Shown here piece by piece: positions 45,017 through 55,755 of a stretch of 64,000 nt of DNA. Both the position numbers and the translations under genes were made by a program. Where the stretch lies: contig OY743189.1 in assembly GCA_963555705.1 (NCBI GenBank), positions 8,077,501 through 8,141,500 of the forward strand, in the 5' to 3' direction. The DNA is from Ligustrum vulgare. Lineage: Eukaryota; Streptophyta; Magnoliopsida; Lamiales; Oleaceae. Below the pieces are notes generated by a model, which searched no databases, was not told the DNA's origin, and worked only from the letters and a program-made list of their open reading frames with translations. The first letter of the stretch is position 1. Each line of letters opens with the position of its first letter.

Positions 45017-46627
45017 TGATGCGTGTCGCGATACACCAAAATAATAAATAATTCCTTACTCGCTAAATATTAATTAATAATGTAGTGGCGAGAGTAAGGG
45101 TCGATCCCACGAGGAACGGAAACTAATTTTCGTTACTCGATCAATTAGAATGGAATTGGAGGTTTTTTGTTTAAAATTTCTTGAATAAAAAAAATATGCA
45201 TAAAATTAAACAATTAAATATGACTAGAGAAATAATATGAGAAGAAATCTTGTTCTCGGGTTCGGTTGTGCCCCAAATTAATGTTATACCTTCCCTTGTA
45301 ATGTGTTTCTATCCCTAATTCAATTATCAATCATAAATAATCAACAAGCTCTGATTATCTAAATTCTTCCTTATTTGTATTGATTCAAAACAAGTTCTTC
45401 GAACCAATTCTAGCCACGGACAATCCTAAACAAACTCTTAGGATTTAATGCACGACTAATATGAAAATCTAGAAGAATATATTAAATTGGATCGTTAATT
45501 TCACAAGCTCGAATTAATCGATCCAAGTTTAATTATTACTAAACATGCACGAGATTTATTTGCTACTAAAGTAAAGATTCAATGACAATTACGGATCAAG
45601 AATCTAAACATAACATATTCATGAATCCAAAGATCAATAATCCAATTGGCCATATTAAACTATTAATCAAATAAACTCAATTGAACATTCAAAACATAAT
45701 AATCCAACAATTGAAATAAAGGAATAAATTCACGCCACTAATTTGTAGGAAAAGAAAATAACATAATCAAGTTAACACAACTTCCCCTTTGAACAAAATA
45801 TGGAATTTAGCCTAGTATGGTTGTGGTAAATTCTTCAAGTTGCTTCATGAATTCCATTGTTGTTGATATTTTTGCGCTTGAAAATCTCTCAAGAATGCTC
45901 TATGTTTTGCTCTCAATTTCCCTCAATGTCCAGCCTCCTTTTTGTGGTGATTTTGGTCCTTTAATACTCCCAAAATCGTTTCCTAGCTTTACCCCAAAGA
46001 TAGACCTTGAATTAGATAAGGAAATTTCTTGGCGAGCAAGTTACGGCCGTAACTTTCCTTATCACGGCCATAAGTGAGCTACTGAAAATTTTCGAAATTT
46101 GGAAGTTACGGCCGTAACTTTGTCATTTACGGCCGTAAGTGCATCTCTGTCGAGAAGCGCCTGTGCTCGATGTTTTGGTTATAAATTTCTCTCCCGAAGT
46201 CCGATTGTTGTGATTCAAGTTGCATTGGAAAGAAACCTCAAATATCTACAATTCTTTGTGAAATTGCTCTTCTCAAATTAGAAATTATTCTATGACAAAA
46301 TTGAGCTTCAATCTATGACTAAAATTCATGATCACAATCTTTGCGGGTTTTTGATTTCCAACTTCATCTCAAACCTTCTTTGACCATAATTTTTGCATCT
46401 AATCTTCTTCCCACATGTCATTATTGATTTGGAGCTCTTTGAATATGTCCTTAAACTTACTTCTTGATTTCTGGTATTTCTTTGGTCATGTTTCCTTTTT
46501 TTTTATTTTTTGCGATCTTGTATAACACAATAAATGAAAATTTATTAAACGATACTTCAATAGGATCAAACTAATAACAAAATAAGATAATAAGTGAATT
46601 AAATACATGCTAATAAAGCACTTATCA
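45017..46627 (-). repeat. 3' LTR of the gag-only Athila-type element
   Basis: TGATGCGTG...CACTTATCA in plus orientation; on the minus strand it starts TGATAAGTGC after the polypurine tract. Aligns along its whole length with 51065-52690. Contains three GTTACGGCCGTAAC-type palindromes. Confidence 0.92.
46040..46138. repeat. TTACGGCCGTAA palindromes in LTR
   Basis: GTTACGGCCGTAAC at 46040-46053 and 46105-46118, TTACGGCCGTAA at 46127-46138, and a one-mismatch copy at about 46061-46073. In the other LTR (about 52100-52198) the same sites are present but some CpGs have changed. Confidence 0.85.
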
Positions 46628-46641
46628 AATCCCCCCACACT
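46628..46641 (-). other. Polypurine tract
   Basis: Minus strand GTGTGGGGGGATT immediately before the LTR start. Confidence 0.85.
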
Positions 46642-48512
46642 TAAACCATTGTTCGTCCTCGAATAATGATGTAAAAGAAAAGAAACATAACTCAAACAAA
46701 AAGATAGACCTACAATCGGAAAGTCAAGGTTACAGCCCACTTCTTTTTTAGCATGAAAATCCAATTGCATAACCGGAGTGTGTTAGTGTGTGCAAGAGAT
46801 GCATCATACAATATCCTCTGAACAGAAATGAAAATCAATACCCCCGGCCCAATTCATTTCCCAATGTGGCTTGTATCCTTCCACCTCTCATGAGTTCTCT
46901 CTTAACCTCTATCAATGATTTACTACATGGGTGTTAGTTTTTTTTTTTTGGCCAACTTGAAAGCACAGAATATAGACCAAGCAATTCAAACCACTCGTAA
47001 GCATATGTAATGGGAGTTAACACCTTCACTACATATTTCTCTCGTCGCACAAAGTGTATAAGGGTGAGAATTTTCACTCAACTCACTGCATGGAGAATCT
47101 ATTACCACAGACTGCTCAAATGTCATAACCAGAGCCAACAATAACACAAGTGCAAAGTAAATGTCTTTATTTGGTTGTAGCGGGGCTTCGGGTCAGGTAG
47201 GATAAAATGACATATTTAGGCTGAGTCGAGAAGGAATTTCGCAAACCAAGTCAATTCACAATGACATTACTTCCTTCACCCCTTAATATGAACTTCATTA
47301 TTTCCCGCTATCCAACTTTGTTCACACTTGAATCTCTTCTTTTCTTTTCTTTTCGTTTTTTTTTTCACAAGTTGAGTGTTTGACATTCTCAATTACTAAT
47401 TTTCATGACTAAACTTCATTTTTATTTCTTTTTCTCTTTCGATTTTTTTTCGAGTACAGATTGCAACTTTTTCTTTTTTCAAATCATTACGCAGTCACCA
47501 ATTGGCACAAGATAGAATTACATTTCCCTGAATTCAGTCCATTACTCACCCGTCACCCAACACAAGATAACCATTTCAACTTCTTAGACTTAGACCACAG
47601 CATGATTCCCAATCAACAAAAGCTTTCGAATCCATTCTTTATGGGTTCAAAATAGAGACAATGCGAAAGAAAGGGTATTCGTGGCTTGTAGCGTGCCATC
47701 AAAATTTCAAGGAAACGCTAAGGCTCAAAGGAGCTTCTATTGGTACATGTATCATGGTAGGCCCTTTTAGCAGGTCAAATTTGGTTTAACCTAATGCCTT
47801 TACTATATTTTACACTTGAATCAAGAAGCTACAACGGCATGCACAAGAGAGCACATCTAAGCACAAACCAACCATAAAGGACACAAAAAAAAATAGAGCT
47901 TAATATAAAGAGTAAAAGTGGCTCATAGGCTCAAAAGCTCAAAAATTATGGTTTATATGTGCTTCTCCCATCCAATTATGAGTTATAGGTCATTGCTCAG
48001 TCTTCATTCCGAACTCAAAATTTAGGGGATAAGGATAGAATGAAGTTACTCGGGGCGGTATCTTATCATATCAATTTTGGTTTAACTCAATTAGGTTGCA
48101 TAAAATTTTCAATTTGTCCCAATTTTCAAACAAATTCAGAAATTATTGGAAAACTCATCTCTATGTGCTCATTCTTTCTCTGATTATGCAATTTAGGAAG
48201 TTGGTGGTTCAAAAATTATAATAAGAAAGGCCGCTTCCTATTATACCAAAATGTGGGTCTAAGCACAATTAAAGCTAACTAACAAAAAAAATTGAATGAA
48301 GATGAATAAAACAGGGATAACAAAAGATAATAGATAATCATCCCCCCAAACTTGAATTCCACATTGTCCTCAATGTGGAACGTGACACTACCAAACAAAA
48401 GATGGGATGTGAATGAAATCAAAGAAGGGGACATGTTTTTTTTTTTTTTTTTTTTTTGTGGAATGAACATAATAACAAAGAAAAAAAATGAGAGAGTAAA
48501 AAAAACTCCCCT
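46642..48512 (-). other. Athila-type 3' non-coding region
   Basis: About 1.9 kb between the gag-protease end and the polypurine tract. T-rich runs (46924, 47345-47460) and Athila-type sequence; short ORFs are not credible. Nothing coding seen. Confidence 0.6.
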
Positions 48513-48530
48513 CTCGGGTTGCCTCCCGAG
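48513..48530 (-). other. Conserved hairpin after the gag-protease ORF
   Basis: Minus strand CTCGGG-AGGCAA-CCCGAG: a 6 bp perfect stem with an AGGCAA loop, just downstream of the protease stop region. As I remember it, many Athila elements have TTGGG-AGGCAA-CCCAA at the end of their coding region, so the loop is conserved while the stem varies. Confidence 0.7.
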
Positions 48531-48576
48531 TAGCGCCTTTGTTTACTGTCGTTGGCTCGATGGGTTGCTTTCTTCT

Positions 48577-48996
48577 TCAATCGGGATCAACTAGTTTCCC
48601 AAAGCTCAATTTCTTTTTCATGTTCTTCATCAAGGCCTGTAAAATAGGGGACAGAAGCTCCTGATTAGAAATTGGTGATACAATACATGAGATTGTACCT
48701 GGTTGTGGCGACTTTGGACAATCATTAAGCTCAGCAACAGTTTCCTGAAATGGAGAATCACTCATAACAGTAGAATGAAATTTGTTAGCATCATTAATGT
48801 GTTTCATGGAGTAATAAATATTAAACTTAACAATTTCATTATCAAACTCCATGGTAAGTATACCACCACTAACATTTATCTTAGTTTTCGATGTTTTTAA
48901 GAATGGTTTTCCTACCAAAATAGTAGTGGGGTTTGGAGAGTGATCATCGTTCATGTCTAACACATAAAAATCTACAGGAAATACTAACCCCCCCAA
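48577..48996 (-). pseudogene. Protease C-terminal part of the Athila-type polyprotein
   Basis: FPVDFYVLDMNDDHSPNP, ILVGKPFLKTSKTKINVSGG and LTMEFDNEIVKFNI are the second half of the Athila retropepsin domain. It overlaps the upstream gag ORF in another frame; the shift coincides with a run of seven G (minus strand, 48988-48994). With one fewer G the two readings would be continuous. No RT follows. Confidence 0.85.
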
Positions 48997-50830
48997 CTTG
49001 CACTATAACATCCTCAACTACCCCATCCGAATAAGCATTTGAACGATTGGCTAGTTGAATGATAACACTAGTTTCAGCCATTTTACCAAGTTTCAATGAA
49101 GTGTTTGTAGATCTAGGCATTACATTTATAGATGCTCCTAAGTCTATTAGTGCACGATCTATCTTCGTGTTACCTATTTGACAGGGTATGGTAAACATAC
49201 CTGGATCTTTGCACTTGGGAGGGAATTTTTTTTGAAAAAGTACAGACAAGGATTCCCCCATTCTTATGCTCTCATTCCCTATTAGTTTCCTCTTGTTGGT
49301 ACATAGGTCCTTCAGAAACTTTGCATATCGAGGCATTTGCTTGATAGCATCTAACAATGGGATGTTTATTTTCACTTTCCTGAACATCTCCAGTATATCC
49401 TTTTCCTTGCCCTCCAAAGTCGCTTTTGCTAACCTGCTAGGAAAAGGAGGTGGAGTCAATTTAGAAATTGAGTTAGAGTTGGATTTTACCTGTGGGGTTT
49501 GTGAATTTGTATCTTCCCTTTCAATTTCCTTCTCCTCTTCCTCTCCATTTGCTGGGGCCTGCTTTCGCGAACCTTCAATCACTTTTCCACTCCGCAGGGT
49601 TATGGCACTCACGTTTTTAGGATTTATCTCAGGTTGAGATTGCAATTTGCCTCCAGATTGGGCCTCCAATCGGTTGATGGCTGTAACCATTTGACCTATC
49701 CGGTTCTCCAGATTCTGAATGCTGGACTTGGTGTCCTGTTGAAATTGAAGTGTGTTAGAAGCCAAAGTTTTAACCATATCTTCAAAGGAGATACCTGAGT
49801 TTTGGGGTCTTTGCTGATACTGCCCCTGAGATTGAAAATCCCCTTGTTGTTGAAATTGCCCTTGCGGTTTTTTAGAGACAAAACCCTGGGGCTTGTTATT
49901 TCCATAACTCAGATTTGGGTGATCCCTCCATCCAGGGCTATAGGTATTGGAGAATAGATTGTACTGCTGTCTTTGGTATGGAAAACCCTCTGCAGCATTT
50001 GCTTGTTCACCATTTCCCTCTTGCAACACCAGACACGCGTCCGTTGGATGCCCAAGATTTGCGCAGATCCCACAGGTCTTGACTTGTTGTAACTTCCCTA
50101 TAGCAAGTTGTTTTAGAAGACCTGTTAGTTCAGAAAGTTTATTTTCAATATTGGAACTACTCACCTCATTTACGCGCCGAACTTGCATATCCTTGTTGGA
50201 GTTGAACTGCTGAGTGTTCTCAGCCATATTGGAGATTAAAGCCCGTGCTTGTTTCGGTGTCTTGTACATCAGTGCATCTCCGCTTGCGGCATCTATCATG
50301 CTTCTATTCATCGGTGCCAGACCTTCATAAAAATATTGTACCAAGAGTTGCTCAGTGATCTGATGATGGGGGTAGCTAAAGCGCTCCCAATATTCATATA
50401 ATGATTCACCATTGTTTTGGGGCACTCCACATATTTCCTTTCTAATCGTTCCAGCTCTCGATACAGGAAAGTACTTTTCTAGGAATAGCCTCTTCATGTC
50501 GTTCCAGGTGGTGATTGATCCAGATGGTAGACAGTATAACCAGTCAGTAGCAGCATCCTTCAGCGAGAATGGAAAGGCCCTCATCTTGATTTGTTCCTCA
50601 GTAATACCCGTGGGTCTCATGCTATCACAAATGACATGGACCTCCTTCAGATGTATGTATGGGTCCTCACCGGGATGTCCTCTGAAAGTTGGCAGAAGAT
50701 GGATCAGTCCGAATTTTAGCTCAAAAGTTCTGCCTTCTTCCACTGCCGAAAAAGTGATGCATAGCGGTTGTTGAGCAACATTCGGGGTAGCTAGTTGCTT
50801 GAGAGTCAAATTATTATTAGCTACTGCCAT
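48944..50830 (-). CDS. Athila-type gag with protease N-terminus
   Basis: A 628-codon ORF starting MAVANNNLTLKQLATPNV. Retrotrans_gag core at residues about 35-180 (FRGHPGEDPYIHLKEVHVIC, AATDWLYCLPSGSITTWNDM, FLEKYFPVSRAGTIRKEICG, LLVQYFYEGLAPMNRSMID). CCHC zinc knuckle CGICANLGHPTDAC at about 253-266. A Gln-rich linker (about 285-345) and a short coiled coil (about 362-392) follow. The protease active site is ALIDLGASINVMP, with Asp at about 564; DLGAS is normal for Athila. The start is the first ATG after the primer site. It forms virus-like particles and may be functional in trans-complemented mobilisation. The reading ends with a frameshift in a G run just before the protease C-terminus. 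Confidence 0.9.
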   Translation of the reverse strand: MAVANNNLTLKQLATPNVAQQPLCITFSAVEEGRTFELKFGLIHLLPTFRGHPGEDPYIHLKEVHVICDSMRPTGITEEQIKMRAFPFSLKDAATDWLYCLPSGSITTWNDMKRLFLEKYFPVSRAGTIRKEICGVPQNNGESLYEYWERFSYPHHQITEQLLVQYFYEGLAPMNRSMIDAASGDALMYKTPKQARALISNMAENTQQFNSNKDMQVRRVNEVSSSNIENKLSELTGLLKQLAIGKLQQVKTCGICANLGHPTDACLVLQEGNGEQANAAEGFPYQRQQYNLFSNTYSPGWRDHPNLSYGNNKPQGFVSKKPQGQFQQQGDFQSQGQYQQRPQNSGISFEDMVKTLASNTLQFQQDTKSSIQNLENRIGQMVTAINRLEAQSGGKLQSQPEINPKNVSAITLRSGKVIEGSRKQAPANGEEEEKEIEREDTNSQTPQVKSNSNSISKLTPPPFPSRLAKATLEGKEKDILEMFRKVKINIPLLDAIKQMPRYAKFLKDLCTNKRKLIGNESIRMGESLSVLFQKKFPPKCKDPGMFTIPCQIGNTKIDRALIDLGASINVMPRSTNTSLKLGKMAETSVIIQLANRSNAYSDGVVEDVIVQVGGVSISCRFLCVRHER

Positions 50831-51040
50831 TGGTTGTGCAGCTCTTCTTTGCTTTTGAAAAGTTCTCTCAATTTATGGGTCAAAATCAAAAAATTAAAAA
50901 TTAGTTGATCGAGTTTTGCGCATATAAGCAAAGAAGTAGACACGCAAGAGTTTTTTTTTTTTTTTTTTGTAATAAAGTGAAAATAAAATGCAGAAAAAAA
51001 TAAAATTCTAATTAACTAAACAACTAAATTAGTTGACCTT

Positions 51041-51058
51041 TCCCCGGCAACGGCGCAA
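51041..51058 (-). other. Primer binding site, tRNA-Asp type
   Basis: Minus strand TTGCGCCGTTGCCGGGGA, complementary to the 3' end of plant tRNA-Asp, the usual primer of Athila elements. It lies 6 bp from the LTR end. Confidence 0.88.
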
Positions 51059-51064
51059 AAAATT

Positions 51065-52690
51065 TGATGCGTGTCACGATGCACCAAAATAATAAATAAT
51101 TCCTTACTCACTAAATATTAATTAATAATGTAGTAGCTAGAGTAATGGTCGATCCCACGAGGAACGGAAACTAATTTTAGTTGTTCGATCAATTAGAATG
51201 GAATTGGAGGTTTTTTGTTTGAAATTTCTTGAATAAAAAAATATGCATAAAAATAAACAATTAAATATGACTAGAGAAATAATATGATAAGAAATCTTGT
51301 TCTCTGGTTTGGTTGTGCCCCCAATTAATGTTATACCTTTCCTTGTAACGTGTTTCTATCCCTAATTCAATTATCAATCATAAATAATCAACAAGCTCTG
51401 ATTATCTAAATTCTTCCTTATGTGTATTGATTCAAAACAAGTTCTTCGAACCAATTCTAGCCACGGACAATCCTAAACAAGCTCTTATGATTTAATGCAC
51501 GACTAATATAAAAATATAGAAGAATAGATTGAATTGGATCGTTAATTTCACAAGCTCGAATTAATCAATCCAAGTTTAATTATTACTAAACCTGCACGAG
51601 ATTTATTTGCTATTAAAGTAAAGATTCAATGACAATTACAGATCAAGAATCTAAATATAGTATATTCATGAATCCAAAGATCAATAATCCAATTGGCCAC
51701 ATTAAACTATTAATCAAATAAACTCAATTGAACATTCAAAACATAATAATCCAACAATTGAAATAAAGGAATAAATTCACACTACTAATTTGTAGGAAAA
51801 GAAAATAACATAATCAAGTTAACACAACTTCCCCTTTGAACAAAATATGGAATTTAGCCTAGCATGGTTGTGGTAGATTCTTCAAGTTGCTTCATGAATT
51901 CCATTGTTGTTGATATTCTTACACTTGAAAATCTCCCAAGAATGCTCTATGTTTTACTCTCAATTTCCCTCAATGTTCAGCCTCCTTTTTGTGGTGACTT
52001 TGGTCCTTTAATACTCCCAAAATTGTGGCCTAACTTTACCCCCAAAGATATACCAAAGATAGACCTTGAATTAGATAAGGAAATTTCTTGGCGAGCAAGT
52101 TACGGCTGTAACTTTCCTTATCACAGCCGTAAGTGAGCTACTGAAAATTTTCGGAATTTGGAAGTTACGGCCGTAACTTTGTCATTTACGGACGTAAGTG
52201 CATCTCTGTCGAGAAGCGCCTATGCTCGATGTTTTGGTTATAAATTTCTCTTCCGAAGTCCGATTGTAGTGATTCAAGTTGCGTTAAAAATAAAACTCAA
52301 ATATCTACAATTCTTTTTGAAATAGCTCTTCTCAAATTTGAAAGTCTTCTATGACAAAATTGAGCTTCAATCTATGACTAAAATTCATGATTACAATCCT
52401 TGCGGGTTTTTGATTTCCAACTTCATCCCAAACCTTCTTTGACCATAATTTTTGTATCTAATCTTATTCCCACATGTCATTATTGATTTGGAGCTCTTTG
52501 AATATGTCCTTGAACTTACTTCTTGATTTCTGGTATTTCTTTGGTCATGTTTTCTTTTTCTTTTTTTGTTCTTTGCGATCCTGTATAACACAATAAATGA
52601 AAATGCATTAAACGATACTTCAATAGGATCAAAATAATAACAAAATAAGATAATAAGTGAATTAAATTCATGCTAATAAAGCACTTATCA
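51065..52690 (-). repeat. 5' LTR of the gag-only Athila-type element
   Basis: TGATGCGTG...CACTTATCA. Differs from 45017-46627 by scattered substitutions and a few short indels. Confidence 0.92.
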
Positions 52691-52695
52691 ATAGT
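52691..52695 (+). repeat. Target site duplication ATAGT (right)
   Basis: Identical to 45012-45016; directly follows the LTR end TTATCA. Confidence 0.92.
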
Positions 52696-54980
52696 GTTAT
52701 CACTAGACATAAGTTTGTTCCTTACACTCTTCAGCAGAATGGAGTAGCTGAAAGAATTAATCGTACATTACTTGATAAAGTTAGATGTATGATGTTAAAT
52801 CTGATGTGACTAAATCTTTTTGGGGTGAAGTTGGTATTACTGCAAGCTATCTAGCTAATATGACTCCTTCCACTACTTTCACTACTGATACTTCATGCGA
52901 GAAGTTGTATGAAAAATGTGTTGATCATTCTATGCTTAGAGGTTTGGTTGTGCTAGTTATTCTCATCAGAGTGAGGGTAAACAAAAACCCAAAGCTAGGA
53001 ATTGTGTCTTTTTAGGGTACCCTAAAGGAGGTAAAGGGTGTAGGTTGTGGGATAGAAGTCGAAAGGGTATTAGAATTATTATTAGTAGGGATATCACATT
53101 TAACGAGTCTGAGATGTCGTGTCTAGAGAGAGAAGAATAGAAATACATAGGTAGAGACGAGCCTCCAATTGAGGTGGAGAGCGTGAGAGTCCCTATCCCT
53201 CTTAACCCGAGTGAGGTGAAGAATAATCCATAGGAAGTTTGAACACATGTGGAATTGGAGAAAGAAGATGATGATGTTGAAGATCATCATGTTGGCTAGA
53301 ACCCTTTAGATAGCTATCAGTTAGCTAGAAATAGGGAAAGAAGACCACATGGAGAACCCCAAAGAATGTCCAAATATGTCATAGCCTATGCTAGTTATCA
53401 AGACCTAGCTTATAAGGAACCTAATAGATATGAAGAGTGAAAATAGTAAGGATTGATTAGTACCATGAGAGATGAGATGGATTCTATCAATAAGAATTAG
53501 ACTTGGGTTTTAGTTCCCAAACCAAAGGATAAATAAATTGTAGGATGCAAGTGTGTTTATAAGGTTAAGGAGGGTACCACTGATAATGAGTCGGTGGACA
53601 TATAATGCTAGGTCAGTAACCAAGAGTTACACATAGAAAGAATGGGTAGATTATAATGAGATTTTCTCTCTCGTTGTTAAGTATATCACTATTGGATTTA
53701 TGCTTTCTTTTGGTGCTTAATATGATTGGAAACTTAAACAACTTGATATGAAAAATGAATTTTTACATGAAGATCTTGAGGAGAAAATTTTTTATGTATC
53801 AACCTAAAGGTTTTGAAGATTCAAAAACTTGATCATGTGTGTTCTCTTAAAAAATCATTATATGGTTTAAAACAATCATCCAAGATGAAGTAATCAAAAA
53901 TTGATTCCTATGTGTTATGTATTGGTTTTAAGATGAGTGATTTTGATCATTGTTTGTACTACCTGTATCACAGCACTGATGAGTGCGTGTATTTGTTACT
54001 TTATTTGGATGACATGTTATTGATTAGTTCTAATATGAGATTGGTAAACAAAGTTAAGAGTGATTTAAATAAAGAATTTGTTATGAAACACCTTGGTCAT
54101 GCTAAAAGAATTCTTGGCATGGAAATTGAAAGAGAAAGGTATAATTCTTGTTTATTTTTGCATCAAACCCCTTATGTGCAAAAAGTATTGAAGAAGCTTG
54201 GTATGATTAATTGTGATCCTGCTTTGGTGCCTCTTGGAAATTATTTTGTTTTATCTAAAGAACAATCACCTGCTAATGAAGAAGAAATATCTTACATGAT
54301 AAATATTTCTTATTCAAATGTGATTGGTTCTATGATGTACTTGATGGTATATACTAGGCCAGACTTGGCCTCTACTATTAGTATTTTGAGCAGGTACATG
54401 TCTATTCAAGGTTCGAATCACTGGAAGCCTTAAAATGGTTCCTTAGGTATCTGAAAGATACTTGTAATGTAGGTTTAATCTACGAGTGTAAGTCTAATAA
54501 TGTAAAATTGAAGAGTTTTACTGATGTTGATTATGATAGAGATATAGATAATAGGAAATTCACATCCTCTTATATATGTGTTCACTCTATGTGATTTGTG
54601 TATTAGTTGGAAGTCTCGCTCTCTCTACCACTGAATCTGAATATATTGTCGTTATTGAGGTCTTTAAAGAGGTGTTGAAGTTTAAAGGTTTACTTAAGGA
54701 AGTAGGTTCCTTAAATGAAAAAGTAACCATACATTAATTCTGATAGCCAATCCGCGAACATCTATGTAAGAAATCTGTCTTTCATGAATGCATTAAGCAT
54801 ATCAATGTGAGAATGATTTTTATTAAAAATATTGTCCCTAGATGAGATTAAACTCAAAAAGGCGCACACAGATTATAACCCTGCATATATGAGCACTAAG
54901 GTGCTCACGTTGGTAAGATTTAGAAATTGTCTTTCACTTATAAATATTGGTACATGTTTGTTTGGTATCAAGGTGGAGGT
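52696..54980 (+). pseudogene. Copia element, integrase to RNase H (right half)
   Basis: Continues the copia of 43540-45016: integrase end (LQQNGVAERINRTLLDKVRC), degraded integrase C-terminus with stops, RT start (about 53440-53900), and an open stretch at 53912-54433 with YLLLYLDDMLLISSNMR, the catalytic DD of RT with YLDD in place of YVDD. MKHLGHAKRILGMEIERE and YVQKVLKKLGM follow, then RNase H (FLRYLKDTCNVGLIYE, DSQSANIYVRN). A polypurine tract AAGGTGGAGG is at about 54970-54979. Many stops before 53900, fewer after. Confidence 0.87.
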
Positions 54981-54981
54981 T

Positions 54982-55149
54982 TGTTAATAATTTTGATTAC
55001 AAACAAACCTCGAAAAAGATGATGAAAAATTGAGACGCATTAATTATATACAATGACGGCATATTTCATCTGTATAGATCAAATATAAGTCTTTAATATT
55101 ATCGCATTCACAGCAAAAATCCAAGTTTCCATCCATTTCAGTCAGGGAC
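54982..55149 (+). repeat. Start of copia 3' LTR (truncated)
   Basis: TGTTAATAATTTTGATTAC directly follows the polypurine tract, as a copia 3' LTR should. The end is not identifiable; a small CACTA-like element follows at about 55150. Confidence 0.5.
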
Positions 55150-55382
55150 TACTACAACGAAAATGGTCGTCTCTATAATATCAGAAAATTGGGTTGGGGG
55201 CGGGATTTTCTTGCCTCTAGCATCAATGTTTAGCGACGATTTGTCTCTATAAAGGTAACTATATATATAGCAACCACCTTATGTTCGTAGAGACAATATT
55301 TGTCATAGAATTACAAGAATATCTATACAGACGACATTTTAGTGTTACAAAATTGTTGTTGTTGGCGCCTATTCTTGTAGTG
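55150..55382. mobile_element. CACTA-like miniature element
   Basis: Left CTACTACAACGAAAATGG, right CCTATTCTTGTAGTG (reverse complement CACTACAAGAATAGG), about 233 bp, non-coding. Several GTCTCTATA/GTAGAGAC motifs lie inside in both orientations. The left end departs by one base from CACTA. Confidence 0.55.
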
Positions 55383-55383
55383 G

Positions 55384-55755
55384 GCATTGATATAATTTTT
55401 TTATTAATTAAATCTAGAATAACTTCAATTATTGAAAAGAAGCGAGAACACTGAACAAGAAAACAAATAATCATTGATATAATTTTTTCCTCTTGTTTGA
55501 TTCTCATTCTTTTCATCTTATTTTTCTGCAGTCCTCAATCTACACTACACATTCTCTCAAAAACTCAACTTTTTTCAAAAAGTATGTGAATCAAACAAGC
55601 ACTTTATAAGTTAAATCTAAAATAAATTAATTATTGAAAAGAAGCAAGAACAGGATAACAAATAATCATTAATATAATTTTTTATAAACTAAATCTAAAA
55701 TAACTTAATTATTGAAAAGAAGCAAGAACAAGAAAACAAATAATTATAAAATAAA
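55384..55755. repeat. Three copies of a ~75 bp AT-rich unit
   Basis: Units with AATTATTGAAAAGAAGC(A/G)AGAACA and AAATAATCATT(A/G)ATATAATTT at about 55384-55495, 55610-55680 and 55681-55750. Confidence 0.8.

Larger units (their letters stand above)
45017..52690 (-). mobile_element. Non-autonomous Athila-type retrotransposon with gag-protease only (7.7 kb)
   Basis: Two near-identical LTRs (1611 and 1626 bp), a tRNA-Asp-type primer site, an almost open gag-protease reading, Athila-type polypurine tract and an exact 5 bp target duplication ATAGT. There is no RT, RNase H or integrase between the LTRs, so it must be mobilised by another element's enzymes, like the described TR-GAG group. Inserted in a copia integrase gene. 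High LTR similarity suggests a fairly recent insertion; divergence was not computed. Confidence 0.93.

Noticed and set aside
45817..46077. Paired ORFs at 45817-46077 and 51864-52136
   Set aside because: Same reading in both LTRs of one element; LTR sequence is not expected to code and no domain is seen.
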